This document shows, in pieces, positions 25,732 through 34,317 of a DNA stretch of 64,000 nt; position 1 is the first letter of the stretch; every line of letters begins with the position of its first letter. The stretch is from Pseudomonas sp. GL-B-19. Lineage in GTDB: Bacteria; Pseudomonadota; Gammaproteobacteria; Pseudomonadales; Pseudomonadaceae. The notes under the pieces are model-generated. The model did no database searches, was not told the origin of the DNA, and worked only from the letters and a program-made list of their open reading frames with translations. The stretch is from positions 62,001-126,000 of the forward strand of contig NZ_JAHBDK010000097.1 in the NCBI RefSeq assembly GCF_019956415.1, in the 5' to 3' direction. Position numbers and translations under genes: made by a program.

Positions 25732-26658
25732 TTATGCGTGGGCGGGTTGGGTGGTGGCTTGCAGCACCAGTTCGCCCTTGAGGATTTCCTCGGCGAACAT
25801 CTCGGCGGTGCGCGCGGCGGCGGCGGTCATGATGTCGAGGTTGCCGGCGTACTTGGGCAGGTAGTCGCCCAGGCCTTCGACTTCCATGAATATCGACACC
25901 CGATTGCCGTCGAACACCGGGCCGTTAACCAGCTTGTAGCCGGGCACGTAGCGCTGCACTTGCTTGATCATCGCCTCGATGGCGGCGGTGATTGCCGGCC
26001 GGTCGGGTTCGCTGGCGGTCAGGCAATGAACGGTGTCGCGCATGATCAGCGGTGGTTCGGCGGGGTTGATGATGATGATCGCCTTGCCTTTCTTCGCGCC
26101 GCCGACTTTTTCCACCGCGCTGGAGGTGGTGCGGGTGAACTCGTCGATATTTTTCCGGGTGCCGGGACCGACCGATTTCGACGCCGCGGTGGCGATGATT
26201 TCGGCGTATTCCACCGGCTGCACGCTGGACACCGCCGCCACCAGCGGAATGGTGGCCTGGCCGCCGCAGGTGACCATGTTGACGTTCATCACGCCGAGGC
26301 CCAGTTGCGCCTTGAGGTTGACCGGTGGCACGCAATACGGGCCGATGGCCGCCGGGGTCAGGTCGATCATCAACACACCCAGGGCGTTGAGCTTGCGTGA
26401 GTTCTGCGCGTGTACATAAGCCGAGGTAGCGTCGAAGGCGATCTGGATCTGGTCTTCGAGGACATGGGGCAGCAGGCCGTCGACGCCATCGGCGGTGGTC
26501 TTCAGGCCGAGCTCGCGAGCCCGCGACAGGCCTTCGGAGGTGGCGTCGATACCGACCATCCATACCGGTTCCAGCACCTCGCTGCGCATCAATTTGTACA
26601 GCAGGTCGGTGCCGATGTTGCCCGGCCCGATCAGCGCGCATTTGATCTTTTTGCTCAT
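25732..26658 (-). CDS. hsaG: Acylating acetaldehyde/propanal dehydrogenase (HsaG)
   Basis: A 308-residue NAD-dependent enzyme with the nucleotide motif IGPGNIGTD at 10-18 and the catalytic Cys131 in VTCGGQATIP. It converts the aldehyde released by HsaF to acetyl- or propionyl-CoA. In steroid pathways the substrate is propanal. ATG 26658 is preferred over the upstream start because the mature family start SKKIKCALIGPG follows it. Ten bp separate it from hsaF, as expected for the channelling pair. Confidence 0.93.
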   Translation of the reverse strand: MSKKIKCALIGPGNIGTDLLYKLMRSEVLEPVWMVGIDATSEGLSRARELGLKTTADGVDGLLPHVLEDQIQIAFDATSAYVHAQNSRKLNALGVLMIDLTPAAIGPYCVPPVNLKAQLGLGVMNVNMVTCGGQATIPLVAAVSSVQPVEYAEIIATAASKSVGPGTRKNIDEFTRTTSSAVEKVGGAKKGKAIIIINPAEPPLIMRDTVHCLTASEPDRPAITAAIEAMIKQVQRYVPGYKLVNGPVFDGNRVSIFMEVEGLGDYLPKYAGNLDIMTAAAARTAEMFAEEILKGELVLQATTQPAHA

Positions 26659-26689
26659 GTTTTTTTGGCTCCTGAAGAAGGAAGGGCGA

Positions 26690-27481
26690 TCAAGGGACAA
26701 AGCGCAGGCTGGTTTCGCCTAACCCGCTCATGGACAGGCTGATGCGGTCGCCGGCGACCACTGGAACCAGCGGCGCCAGGGCACCGGAAAGAATGATTTC
26801 GCCACGGCGGAACGGGATGCCCAGCTCGCCCAGGGTATTGGCCAGCCAGGCCACTGCCGCGCAAGGATGACCTTGCACCGCCGAACCCAGGCCAGAGCCT
26901 GCCGGCTGGCCGTTTTTCAGCAGTTGCATGTGCACGGCGGCCAGGTCCAGCGAGCGCGGGTCGATCCGCTGGCTGCCGAGGGCGAACACACCGCAGGACG
27001 CGTTGTCGGCCACGGTGTCCTGGATGCGGATCTGCCAGTCGTCGATCCGCGAATCGACGATCTCGAAGCACGGCACCACCCATTGGCTGGCGGCCAGCAC
27101 GTCCTCGGCGCTGATGCCAGGGCCTTGCAAGTCTTCGCCGAGGATAAAAGCGATTTCACCTTCGGCCCGTGGCTGGATCAGGTTGTAGCGGGCCAGGCTG
27201 ACATCGCTGCCATCCTCGACCTGCATGGCATCGGTGAGGAAACCGAAGTCCGGTTGATGGACATCGAGCATTTCCTGCACGGCGCGGCTGGTGACCCCGA
27301 TTTTCTTGCCGATCACCCGCTCGCCGAGGGCTTCGCGGCGTTGCAGGAAGTGCAGGGAAATCCGGTAGGCATGTTCCAGGGTGATCTGCGGATAACGGCG
27401 GGTCAGGGGCGCCAGGGTCTGGCGGCTGCGCAAGGCGTTGAACAGTTCGTCACCGAGGGCGTTGATCAAATGGGCGTCCAT
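26690..27481 (-). CDS. hsaE: 2-hydroxyhexa-2,4-dienoate hydratase (HsaE/MhpD family)
   Basis: A 263-residue fumarylacetoacetase-fold hydratase: VIGKKIGVTSRAVQEML, LIQPRAEGEIAFIL with the metal-binding acidic residues, and ALAPLVPVVAGDRI near the end. It hydrates the dienoic acid released by HsaD. ATG 27481 has GGAG eight bases upstream. A strong intrinsic terminator lies between this gene and the preceding SDR gene, so its expression may depend on partial read-through. Confidence 0.92.
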   Translation of the reverse strand: MDAHLINALGDELFNALRSRQTLAPLTRRYPQITLEHAYRISLHFLQRREALGERVIGKKIGVTSRAVQEMLDVHQPDFGFLTDAMQVEDGSDVSLARYNLIQPRAEGEIAFILGEDLQGPGISAEDVLAASQWVVPCFEIVDSRIDDWQIRIQDTVADNASCGVFALGSQRIDPRSLDLAAVHMQLLKNGQPAGSGLGSAVQGHPCAAVAWLANTLGELGIPFRRGEIILSGALAPLVPVVAGDRISLSMSGLGETSLRFVP

Positions 27482-27506
27482 GGCGAGGGCTCCAGATGGG
27501 TGGGAG

Positions 27507-27543
27507 AAAAAAAGGCCCACCCCAAGCTCATCGAGGGCGGGCC
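27507..27543 (-). terminator. Intrinsic terminator between the 7-alpha-HSD-like gene and hsaE
   Basis: On the minus strand the stem GGCCCGCCC pairs with GGGGTGGGCC (one G-T pair) and is followed by seven Ts. It stands 13 bp after the SDR stop and about 25 bp before the hsaE start. No room for a full promoter remains downstream, so it should attenuate hsaE-G-F. Confidence 0.8.
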
Positions 27544-27555
27544 CAAAGGAGTCGG

Positions 27556-28329
27556 TCAGCCGGGCCAGACCGACGAGTCGGCGCCGCCATCGACATCGAT
27601 GATCTTGCCGGTCACCCAGGCCGACGCCGGGCTGGCCAGGTACAGCGCGGCGGCGGCAATGTCTTGTGGGGTGCCCAGGCATTTGAGTGGGGTGTTGGCT
27701 TCCATGACCTCGCGCATGGCGGCGGGCATCACGCCGTTCAACGCTTCGGTCAGGGTGGGGCCGGGGGCGACGGCGTTAACCCGGATCTGCGGTGCGAAGT
27801 CCTGGGCCAGCAAGCGGGTCAGATGGCTGAGGGCGGCCTTGGCGGAGCCATAGGCGCTGAAATGGCGCTGGGCATAGCGCGCCGCCACCGAGCTGATATT
27901 GATGATGTTGCCGCCACCGGCCTCGCGCATCAGCGGCACACACAACTGGCAGAAGGCGTAGCTGGTGGCGACGTTGAAGGTCAGCACCTCGGCGAATTGT
28001 TCGGGCGTCATCGTCAGCGGATCGTTGGGACCGCCACCGCCGACGTTGTTCACAAGATGAGTGATCCGGCCCATTTGCTCAACGCTTTGACGCACCAGCG
28101 CCTGGCGTTGCCCGGCATCGTTGACGTCACAGGCGATGGCCAGGGCGCGCCGGCCCAGGCCACGAACCTCTTCGGCCACAACCTCTACCTCGTCCAGCGA
28201 ACGCGCCGAGCACACCACATCGGCGCCGGCTTCGGCATACGCCAGGGCAATCGCCCGACCAATACCCCGGCCGCTGCCGGTGACAATGGCGACGCTGCCG
28301 TGCATTTGGAAACGTTGCAATATACTCAT
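27556..28329 (-). CDS. SDR, 7-alpha-hydroxysteroid dehydrogenase-like
   Basis: A 257-residue classical SDR: TGSGRGIG at 17-24, NNVGGGGP at 94-101, Ser147, Tyr160, Lys164 (YGSAK). The pattern NNxGGGGP, LGTPQDIAAAALYLASPAS and WVTGKIIDVDGG resembles E. coli HdhA (7-alpha-HSD) as I recall it, so oxidation of a 7-alpha-hydroxyl of bile acids is a good guess. ATG 28329 is preferred; the longer start at 28395 lies inside the regulatory element. First gene of the unit that continues with hsaE-G-F. Confidence 0.83.
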   Translation of the reverse strand: MSILQRFQMHGSVAIVTGSGRGIGRAIALAYAEAGADVVCSARSLDEVEVVAEEVRGLGRRALAIACDVNDAGQRQALVRQSVEQMGRITHLVNNVGGGGPNDPLTMTPEQFAEVLTFNVATSYAFCQLCVPLMREAGGGNIINISSVAARYAQRHFSAYGSAKAALSHLTRLLAQDFAPQIRVNAVAPGPTLTEALNGVMPAAMREVMEANTPLKCLGTPQDIAAAALYLASPASAWVTGKIIDVDGGADSSVWPG

Positions 28330-28392
28330 GGGCCCTTGCTCCGTGGGGTCGATTGTTGATGGATTTAATATCGCCGCCACGGCTGCTGCCAG

Positions 28393-28410
28393 CATCGTCT
28401 CAATGGACTA
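28393..28410 (-). promoter_or_regulatory. TAGTC-N5-GGACGATG element upstream of the HSD-hsaEGF unit
   Basis: On the minus strand: TAGTC, spacer CATTG, AGACGATG (one mismatch). It lies 63 bp before the preferred start, with a possible -10 GATATT (28372-28367) 20 nt downstream. Back to back with the element at 28473. Confidence 0.7.
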
Positions 28411-28417
28411 GCGATGT

Positions 28418-28466
28418 AGCTGTGATACCGCATCATCGTTCTTCGCCGGCAAGCCGGGTCCTACAG
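28418..28466. repeat. Single family B REP copy between two opposed promoter elements
   Basis: One unit (ATACCGCATCATCGTTCTTCG, then GGCAAGCCGGGTCCTAC) fits precisely between the minus-strand element at 28393-28410 and the plus-strand element at 28473-28490 without disturbing either. Confidence 0.75.
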
Positions 28467-28472
28467 AACCCC

Positions 28473-28490
28473 TAGTCCGCTTTGACGATG
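28473..28490 (+). promoter_or_regulatory. TAGTC-N5-GGACGATG element upstream of hsaA-kshB-fadD3
   Basis: TAGTC, spacer CGCTT, TGACGATG (one mismatch). It ends 73 bp before the hsaA ATG; possible -10 GATGAT at 28511-28516, 20 nt downstream. Confidence 0.7.
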
Positions 28491-28563
28491 AATGATTGTT
28501 CGCTCGATCCGATGATCCATCTCAACTTGCGCAATGGCGCAGTGAGATCGGGAGAATTGAGTG

Positions 28564-29751
28564 ATGCACAGCATGCGTGAAAAGACCCAGGACGAACGTG
28601 ATCTGCTTGAACGTGCACGGCGCCTGGTGCCCGCACTCAAGGCACGCACGGCACAGGCCGACAAGGACTTGAAGGTGCCGCAGGAAAGCGTTGCCGAGTT
28701 GCAGTCCGCCGGTTTGCTGCGAGCTTTGCAGCCAAGGGCGTTCGGTGGCTACGAAGTCGATCCGCGGACCTTCTTCGAAATCCAGACCATCCTCGCCGAG
28801 GGTTGCATGTCCACGGCCTGGATCTACGGCGTGATGGGGGTTCACCCTTGGCAACTGGCGCGTTACCCGATCGAAGCGCAGCGCGAAGTCTGGGCCGATG
28901 ATCATGACTCGCTGATCTGCTCGACCTATATGCCGGCGGCCAAGGTCACGGTGGTCGAGGGCGGTTACCGCATCAGCGGGCGCTGGGGTTTCTCCAGCGG
29001 CAGCGAGCACTGCCAATGGGTGTTCCTGGGCGGCATCCTGCCAGCCGATGGCGAACTGGCCACCGAGCACGGCACCTTCCTGCTGCCGCGCCGCGACTAT
29101 CAGATCGAACGTAATTGGGACGTGATGGGGCTGCGCGGCACCGGTAGCCATGACATCGTGGTCGAGGATGTATTTGTCCCGGCCCATCGCGTGCAACGCA
29201 CCAATAACTGGACCCTCGAAGCGACGCCAGGGCGCCTGGTCAACACCAACCCGATCTACGCGATCCCCTTCGCCCAAGTGTTCTCGCGCGCGGTCTCGAC
29301 CTCGGCCATCGGCGCCCTGCAAGGTGCGATCAACGAGTTCCGCGATAACGCCGCCAAACACATCGGCAAGCACGGCGCCCGTACCGCTGACGATCCGGTG
29401 GCGCAAACCGCGATTGCCGAAGCGATGATCACAGTCGACAGCCTGCGCCTGGTGCTGGAGCGCAACTACGAGCACCTGATGAGCCTGGCCCGCGCCGGCG
29501 AATACCCGGATACCGAAACCCGCCTGTTGTATCGCTACCAGTCGGCCTATGTGACCAACATCTGCGCCGAACGGGCCAACGACCTGCTGCGCAGCATGGC
29601 CGCCTCGGGCTTGTACAACACCAACCCGGTGGCGCGGCTGTTCCGCGATCTGCACCAGGCACGCGGGCACATCGCCAACAACTACATGGCTTACGGGCGC
29701 AGCTACGGCGCAGTGATGCTGGGCCTGCCCAACCCGGACCCTTACGTCTGA
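28564..29751 (+). CDS. hsaA: 3-HSA hydroxylase, oxygenase subunit (HsaA)
   Basis: A 395-residue flavin-dependent monooxygenase of the acyl-CoA dehydrogenase fold (group D, HsaA/HpaB-C2 type): FGGYEVDPRTFFEIQTILAE, WGFSSGSEHCQWVFLGG and MGLRGTGSHDIVVEDVFVP. The family hydroxylates 3-HSA (the secosteroid phenol) to the catechol that HsaC cleaves, using reduced flavin from a partner reductase. No small HsaB-type reductase is coded here or elsewhere in the window. Start: GGGAG serves either GTG 28561 or ATG 28564; I take the ATG. Confidence 0.92.
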   Translation: MHSMREKTQDERDLLERARRLVPALKARTAQADKDLKVPQESVAELQSAGLLRALQPRAFGGYEVDPRTFFEIQTILAEGCMSTAWIYGVMGVHPWQLARYPIEAQREVWADDHDSLICSTYMPAAKVTVVEGGYRISGRWGFSSGSEHCQWVFLGGILPADGELATEHGTFLLPRRDYQIERNWDVMGLRGTGSHDIVVEDVFVPAHRVQRTNNWTLEATPGRLVNTNPIYAIPFAQVFSRAVSTSAIGALQGAINEFRDNAAKHIGKHGARTADDPVAQTAIAEAMITVDSLRLVLERNYEHLMSLARAGEYPDTETRLLYRYQSAYVTNICAERANDLLRSMAASGLYNTNPVARLFRDLHQARGHIANNYMAYGRSYGAVMLGLPNPDPYV

Positions 29752-29786
29752 GGCCATGGCGTCCGTTTATCGACTCCTTGGGTTTA

Positions 29787-29813
29787 CACCTGCCGGTGAT
29801 TCACGGGCAGGTG
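29787..29813 (+). other. Intercistronic hairpin between hsaA and kshB
   Basis: CACCTGCC and GGCAGGTG form a perfect 8-bp stem with an 11-nt loop, without a T-run. It may protect the hsaA message end or adjust kshB translation; it is not an intrinsic terminator. Confidence 0.5.
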
Positions 29814-29831
29814 GTCATGAGTATCTGACCT

Positions 29832-30854
29832 ATGAACAATTATTTTGCCCTGCGCGTGGCGCGAGTGATCGAGGAAACCGCCGATGCGCGCTCCCTGGTG
29901 TTCGACGTGCCGGAGCATCTGGGCGAACGTTTTCGCTATCAACCCGGCCAGTTCCTGACCTTGCGAGTGCCTTTCGAGGACGGCTGGCTGCCCCGTTGTT
30001 ATTCATTGTCCAGCACGCCATTGCTGGATGAGCCGTTGCGGGTAACGGTCAAACGTGTGCACGAGGGACGCGCCTCGAACTGGCTGTGCGGCGAATTGCA
30101 AGCCGGCCAGACCCTGGAGGTGCTGCCACCGGCCGGGGTGTTTGTGCCGCGCAGCCATGACGGCGACTTGCTGCTGTTCGGCGGCGGCAGTGGCGTGACC
30201 CCGGTGCTGTCGATCCTGCGTTCGGCGTTGCTCGCCGGAACAGGCCGGGTCCTGTTGATCTATGCCAACCGCGATGAGTCCTCGGTTATTTTCAAGGATG
30301 AACTCAGACACCTGGCAAGCGCTCATCCGCAACGCCTGCAAATCGTCCATTGGCTCGATTCGGTGCAGGGCATCCCGAGCGTCGGACAGCTGGCCGAACT
30401 GGCGCGGCCGTTTATCGATGCCCAGGCATTCATTTGTGGTCCGGGCCCATTCATGGACGCGAGTGTCAGCGCGCTCAAGAGTCTGGGCATGCCGGATCGC
30501 CGAGTGCATGTCGAGCGTTTCGTCTCGCTGCCCGGCGAAGGCGAACTGCCGTTGGTGACCAGCAGCGAAGCGGCAGTGGCCGCGCAGTTGGCGGTGCGCC
30601 TGGATGGCGAGGACCACCTGCTGGCCTGCGACAGCGGCGAGACCGTGCTGGCCGCCATGGAGCGGGCTGGCCTCAAGCCACCCAGCGCCTGTCGGGTCGG
30701 TGGCTGCGCTTCGTGCATGTGCACCCTGGAAAGCGGCGATGTCGAACTGCTGCACAACGATGCACTGGACGCAGGCGACCTGGCCGAAGGCTGGATTCTT
30801 GCCTGTCAGGCGGTGCCCACCAGCGCGCAACTGCGTATCCGCTTTCCGGAATGA
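29832..30854 (+). CDS. kshB: Ferredoxin reductase, KshB-like (FAD, NAD and plant-type 2Fe-2S)
   Basis: A 340-residue reductase with the FAD motif RCYSLSS (about 56-62), the NAD motif GGGSGVTPVLS (about 117-127) and a C-terminal plant-type 2Fe-2S site formed by Cys287, Cys292, Cys295 and Cys325. This FAD-NAD-FeS order is that of KshB and PaaE. It should feed electrons to the KshA Rieske oxygenase coded at 57172, about 26 kb away. Its place directly behind hsaA raises the question whether it also serves HsaA, for which no own reductase is seen. Confidence 0.9.
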   Translation: MNNYFALRVARVIEETADARSLVFDVPEHLGERFRYQPGQFLTLRVPFEDGWLPRCYSLSSTPLLDEPLRVTVKRVHEGRASNWLCGELQAGQTLEVLPPAGVFVPRSHDGDLLLFGGGSGVTPVLSILRSALLAGTGRVLLIYANRDESSVIFKDELRHLASAHPQRLQIVHWLDSVQGIPSVGQLAELARPFIDAQAFICGPGPFMDASVSALKSLGMPDRRVHVERFVSLPGEGELPLVTSSEAAVAAQLAVRLDGEDHLLACDSGETVLAAMERAGLKPPSACRVGGCASCMCTLESGDVELLHNDALDAGDLAEGWILACQAVPTSAQLRIRFPE

Positions 30855-30885
30855 AGCCCTCAATGATGCCAAGCCAGAGCACACA

Positions 30886-32502
30886 ATGAATCAGAGCCTG
30901 AACTTTGTTGCGCCGCTGAGCGCAGCCCCTTTGACCCTTGCCCAGTTGGTCTTTAGCAGTGCCGAACGTTTTGCCGGGCGCACGGCCATCGAGGAAGACG
31001 GCCAGTGCATCGACTACGCCGATCTGCCCGAGCGCGTCATGGCTTTTGCCCGGGGCTTGATGGCCCTGGGGATCCAGGCCGGTGACCGGGTCGGTATCTG
31101 GGCGCCGAACAGTGGTGACTGGATCCTCGCAGCGCTGGGTATTCAGTGTGCCGGTGCGGTGCTGGTGCCGATCAACACGCGTATGAAGGGTCAGGAAGCC
31201 GCCGATGTGCTGGAACGCAGCGGCTGTCGGCTGTTGTTTGTCCAGCAGCGGTTTCTCGACGTCGACTACCCGGCGCTGCTCGCGCCCCATCGGCCTGCGA
31301 GCCTCGAACACCTGGTGATTGTCGATGGTGACACGCCTGCGCTGCCGTCGGACCTGACGCTTGCACAGTTCCTGAGTGGCGCGGCGACCATCGATGCCGA
31401 CAGCGCCAGGCGCCGTGCATTGGCGGTCGACCCCGAGTCGATGTGCGACCTGCTGTTCACCTCTGGCACCACCGGCAAACCCAAGGGCGTGATGAGCGGC
31501 CATGGACAGAACCTGCGAGCCTTCACCGAATACGTCAAGGTCATCGGCCTGGTGCCGGGCGACCGTTACCTGATCGTTAACCCGTTCTTTCATGCCTTTG
31601 GCTACAAGGCTGGCTGGCTGACCTGCCTGATCGCCGGAGCGACCATCCTGCCCCATGCGGTGTTCGACGCAGAACAAGTGTTCCAGCGCATCGCCCGTGA
31701 GCGCATCAGCGTCTTGCCCGGTGCGCCGACCCTGTACCTTTCGCTGCTGGCCCATCCGCAGCTCAAGCAGACCGACCTGTCGAGCCTGCGCATCGCGGTG
31801 ACCGGTTCGGCGAGTATCCCGCCGAGCCTGATCGAGCGCATGCGCAACGAGTTGGGGTTTGCCGTGGTGACCACCGCCTACGGCCTGACCGAATGCGGCG
31901 GACTGGCGACGATCTGTGACCCACAAGATTCGGCGCAGGTGATCGCCGGCACCAGCGGGCGGCCGATTGCCGGCACCGAAGTGAGCATCCGCGATCCGCA
32001 AAACCAGGCACTGGACCCAGAGCAAACCGGTGAGATCTGCCTGCGTGGCTTTCACATCATGCAGGGCTATTTCCAGAACCCCGAAGCGACCCGCGAAGCC
32101 ATCGACGCCGAAGGCTGGCTGCACACCGGCGATGTCGGGCGCCTGGACGAGGCGGGCAACCTGATCATCACCGACCGCCTGAAGGACATGTTCATCGTCG
32201 GCGGTTTCAACTGTTACCCGGCGGAAATCGAAGCAGCGCTGATCAGGCACCCGGCCATTGCCCAGGTGGCGGTGGTCGGCATCGCCGATGAGCGCATGGG
32301 CGAGGTCGGGTGTGCCTGCGTGGTCCTGCGCGAAGGTAGAGAACTCGACGAGGCGCAACTGATCGCCTGGAGCCGAGAGCAAATGGCCAATTACAAAGTG
32401 CCGCGCCAGGTGCGCTTCTTCAACGCCTTGCCATTGAATCCGTCGAGCAAGGTGGCGAAGAACGAATTGCGCGCGGTGGTGGCCAACAGCGTTCAGGCAT
32501 GA
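30886..32502 (+). CDS. fadD3: HIP-CoA ligase (FadD3-like)
   Basis: A 538-residue AMP-forming ligase: LFTSGTTGKPKGVMSGH at about 188-204, TAYGLTECGGL at about 330, and VGGFNCYPAEIEAAL at about 438-452. In Mycobacterium, FadD3 loads CoA on HIP, the indanedione propionate left after A/B-ring removal, and so opens the C/D-ring branch. The call rests on its place after hsaA-kshB and on the presence of the remaining HIP genes at 41.8-52.5 kb. ATG 30886 follows kshB by 31 bp. Confidence 0.87.
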   Translation: MNQSLNFVAPLSAAPLTLAQLVFSSAERFAGRTAIEEDGQCIDYADLPERVMAFARGLMALGIQAGDRVGIWAPNSGDWILAALGIQCAGAVLVPINTRMKGQEAADVLERSGCRLLFVQQRFLDVDYPALLAPHRPASLEHLVIVDGDTPALPSDLTLAQFLSGAATIDADSARRRALAVDPESMCDLLFTSGTTGKPKGVMSGHGQNLRAFTEYVKVIGLVPGDRYLIVNPFFHAFGYKAGWLTCLIAGATILPHAVFDAEQVFQRIARERISVLPGAPTLYLSLLAHPQLKQTDLSSLRIAVTGSASIPPSLIERMRNELGFAVVTTAYGLTECGGLATICDPQDSAQVIAGTSGRPIAGTEVSIRDPQNQALDPEQTGEICLRGFHIMQGYFQNPEATREAIDAEGWLHTGDVGRLDEAGNLIITDRLKDMFIVGGFNCYPAEIEAALIRHPAIAQVAVVGIADERMGEVGCACVVLREGRELDEAQLIAWSREQMANYKVPRQVRFFNALPLNPSSKVAKNELRAVVANSVQA

Positions 32503-32513
32503 CGCGCAGCCAT

Positions 32514-32531
32514 CTCACCAAACGGACGATG
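32514..32531 (+). promoter_or_regulatory. TAGTC-N5-GGACGATG element upstream of DUF1302 gene 2
   Basis: CTCAC, spacer CAAAC, GGACGATG: the second half is exact, the first half poor. Together with the spacing (65 bp to the ATG) it still fits the series. It gives the DUF1302/OYE pair its own promoter behind fadD3. Confidence 0.5.
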
Positions 32532-32596
32532 TGCAGGGGAGCTTTTTTTTTCATGCTGCGGCGACACCAGCAAACAACAACAAAAAGGAGAGGAGC

Positions 32597-34243
32597 ATGT
32601 TCACTCGAAACCTGGTTACGCGCCGTCCGGGGAGCCCGATCGATGGTCGCTGCCTGTTGGCAACGGCCATTACCTTCATCAGTGCGACGGCCAGCGCTGC
32701 GCCGACCCTCGAACTGGGGGAAGACACCACCCTGGATTCGTCGCTGACGGTCAACTACACCGCATCCATGCGTACGGCCAAGCAGGCCAGTCAATACCTC
32801 AACGACCCGAACAACGACGACGGCACGCGCAACTTCAAGCGCGGCTCGTTGATCAACAACCGCCTGAGCCTGTTCGGCGAGTTGCAGCTCAGGCACGACA
32901 ACCTTGGCGCGGTGTTGCGCGGCAGTCAGTTCTACGACGATGTCTACAACCAGAAAAACGCCAACGACTCGCCGCAGACGGTGAACAAGACCGGACACAA
33001 CGATGGCTTCAGCGACGAAACCCGCAGGCTCAGTGGCAGCATGGCGCGACTGCTCGATGCCTATGTGTATGGCAACTTCGATGTCGGCGAGACCCAGTAC
33101 CTGTCGCTCAAGGCCGGACGGCATCTGGTGGCCTGGGGCGAGAGCCTGTTCTGGCCTAACATCAGCCAGGGCCAGGCCCCGGTGGACGCGACCAAGTTCA
33201 ACGTTCCGGGTACCGAGGCCAAGGACTCGTACCTGCCGGTAGGGCAGGTGTCCGGGTCGTGGTCGCTGAATGAAAACCTGGCGCTGGTGGGCTATTACCA
33301 GTACGAGTGGGAAAAGACTCAGCTCAACCCTGTGGGCGATTACTTCGGCAGCGATACCTTCGGTCCCGGTGCCGAGTTCTTTCGTCTGGGCAGCGGGGTA
33401 GTCGACAGCCTGCCCAATGGCCTGGCGGTCGGTTATGCCGGTGAAAAAGACGCCAGCGACAGCGGCCAATGGGGTCTGGGCGTGCGCTACCGAATCACCG
33501 AGAACACCGAAGTGGGGCTGTTCCATTACCGCTATAACGAGCGCATCGGCTCATTGTTCTTCGACTTTACTGGCACCACCCAATACTCGTCGCTCAAGGG
33601 CATTGGTCATGACGGAACTGCGCCGACCTATCGCCTGGGTTATTTCGAAGACGTCAAGCTGACCGGGATCAGCTTCAGCTCCAAGGTCGGCGACTCGGTG
33701 CAGTACGCCGGTGACCTGAGCTACCGCGATGGCTCCTCGGTCTACCTGAACAACGGCGCGCCGACCACCGGGCAGATCTGGCAAGGCAACCTCAACGCCA
33801 TGTACATCCTGGGCCCAAGCCTGCTCGCCCAGCAGACCACCTTCATGGGCGAAGTGGTGCATCAACACATCGACGGGGTGGACAGCCTGACGATCACCGG
33901 CGGCGGCGCCGGCGTGGATGGCACCTTCGACACGTTCGAGTCGAAGACCCAGACCCGTGGCTCGACCCTGCTGGGCATTGGCGCCTACATGGACTACCCG
34001 TCCATCACCAACGGCCTGGACCTGAGCACCAAGGTGGTATGGACGCAGAATGTCGACGGCAGCGCCTATCAGGGCTTGGGCCGCGACGAGAAGCGCCTGA
34101 CCGTGGGTGGCGACTTCAAGTACCTGGGGAACCTCCAGGTCGGCATGACCTATATCGCCTACTTGAGCTCGCCGGATGTCGCCCAGGGTCGCTTGCTGGC
34201 TGACCGCGATTACCTGTCATTCAACGCCAAATACACCTTCTGA
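32597..34243 (+). CDS. DUF1302 outer-membrane beta-barrel protein 2
   Basis: A 548-residue protein: signal peptide with probable cleavage after ATASA (about residue 35), then TLELGEDTTLDSSLTVNYT and many alternating beta strands, ending DYLSFNAKYTF with a terminal Phe. The shared blocks DDVYNQKNANDSPQTVNK, GRHLVAWGESLFWP and YRDG show that it is a paralogue of the 13553 protein (there DDVYHRNN, GRHIESWGESLFYP). GGAGAGGAG precedes the ATG. A role as outer-membrane channel for the steroid or for a later, more polar intermediate is inferred. Confidence 0.87.
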   Translation: MFTRNLVTRRPGSPIDGRCLLATAITFISATASAAPTLELGEDTTLDSSLTVNYTASMRTAKQASQYLNDPNNDDGTRNFKRGSLINNRLSLFGELQLRHDNLGAVLRGSQFYDDVYNQKNANDSPQTVNKTGHNDGFSDETRRLSGSMARLLDAYVYGNFDVGETQYLSLKAGRHLVAWGESLFWPNISQGQAPVDATKFNVPGTEAKDSYLPVGQVSGSWSLNENLALVGYYQYEWEKTQLNPVGDYFGSDTFGPGAEFFRLGSGVVDSLPNGLAVGYAGEKDASDSGQWGLGVRYRITENTEVGLFHYRYNERIGSLFFDFTGTTQYSSLKGIGHDGTAPTYRLGYFEDVKLTGISFSSKVGDSVQYAGDLSYRDGSSVYLNNGAPTTGQIWQGNLNAMYILGPSLLAQQTTFMGEVVHQHIDGVDSLTITGGGAGVDGTFDTFESKTQTRGSTLLGIGAYMDYPSITNGLDLSTKVVWTQNVDGSAYQGLGRDEKRLTVGGDFKYLGNLQVGMTYIAYLSSPDVAQGRLLADRDYLSFNAKYTF

Positions 34244-34250
34244 TGATCAT

Positions 34251-34276
34251 CGCTGTGTCGCGATGTGGCGACGCAG
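34251..34276 (+). other. Intercistronic hairpin between DUF1302 gene 2 and the flavin reductase gene
   Basis: CTGTGTCGC and GCGACGCAG pair with one mismatch over a short loop. No T-run follows, so the downstream gene is probably still in the same transcript. Confidence 0.4.
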
Positions 34277-34317
34277 TCCTTCGTTTGTAGCCTGATAACA
34301 ATAAAGAGAGGCCTGTC

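Noticed and set aside
28330..28395. Upstream ATG start for the 7-alpha-HSD-like SDR at 28395
   Set aside because: Again within the GACGATG half of the operator; family alignment starts at ATG 28329.
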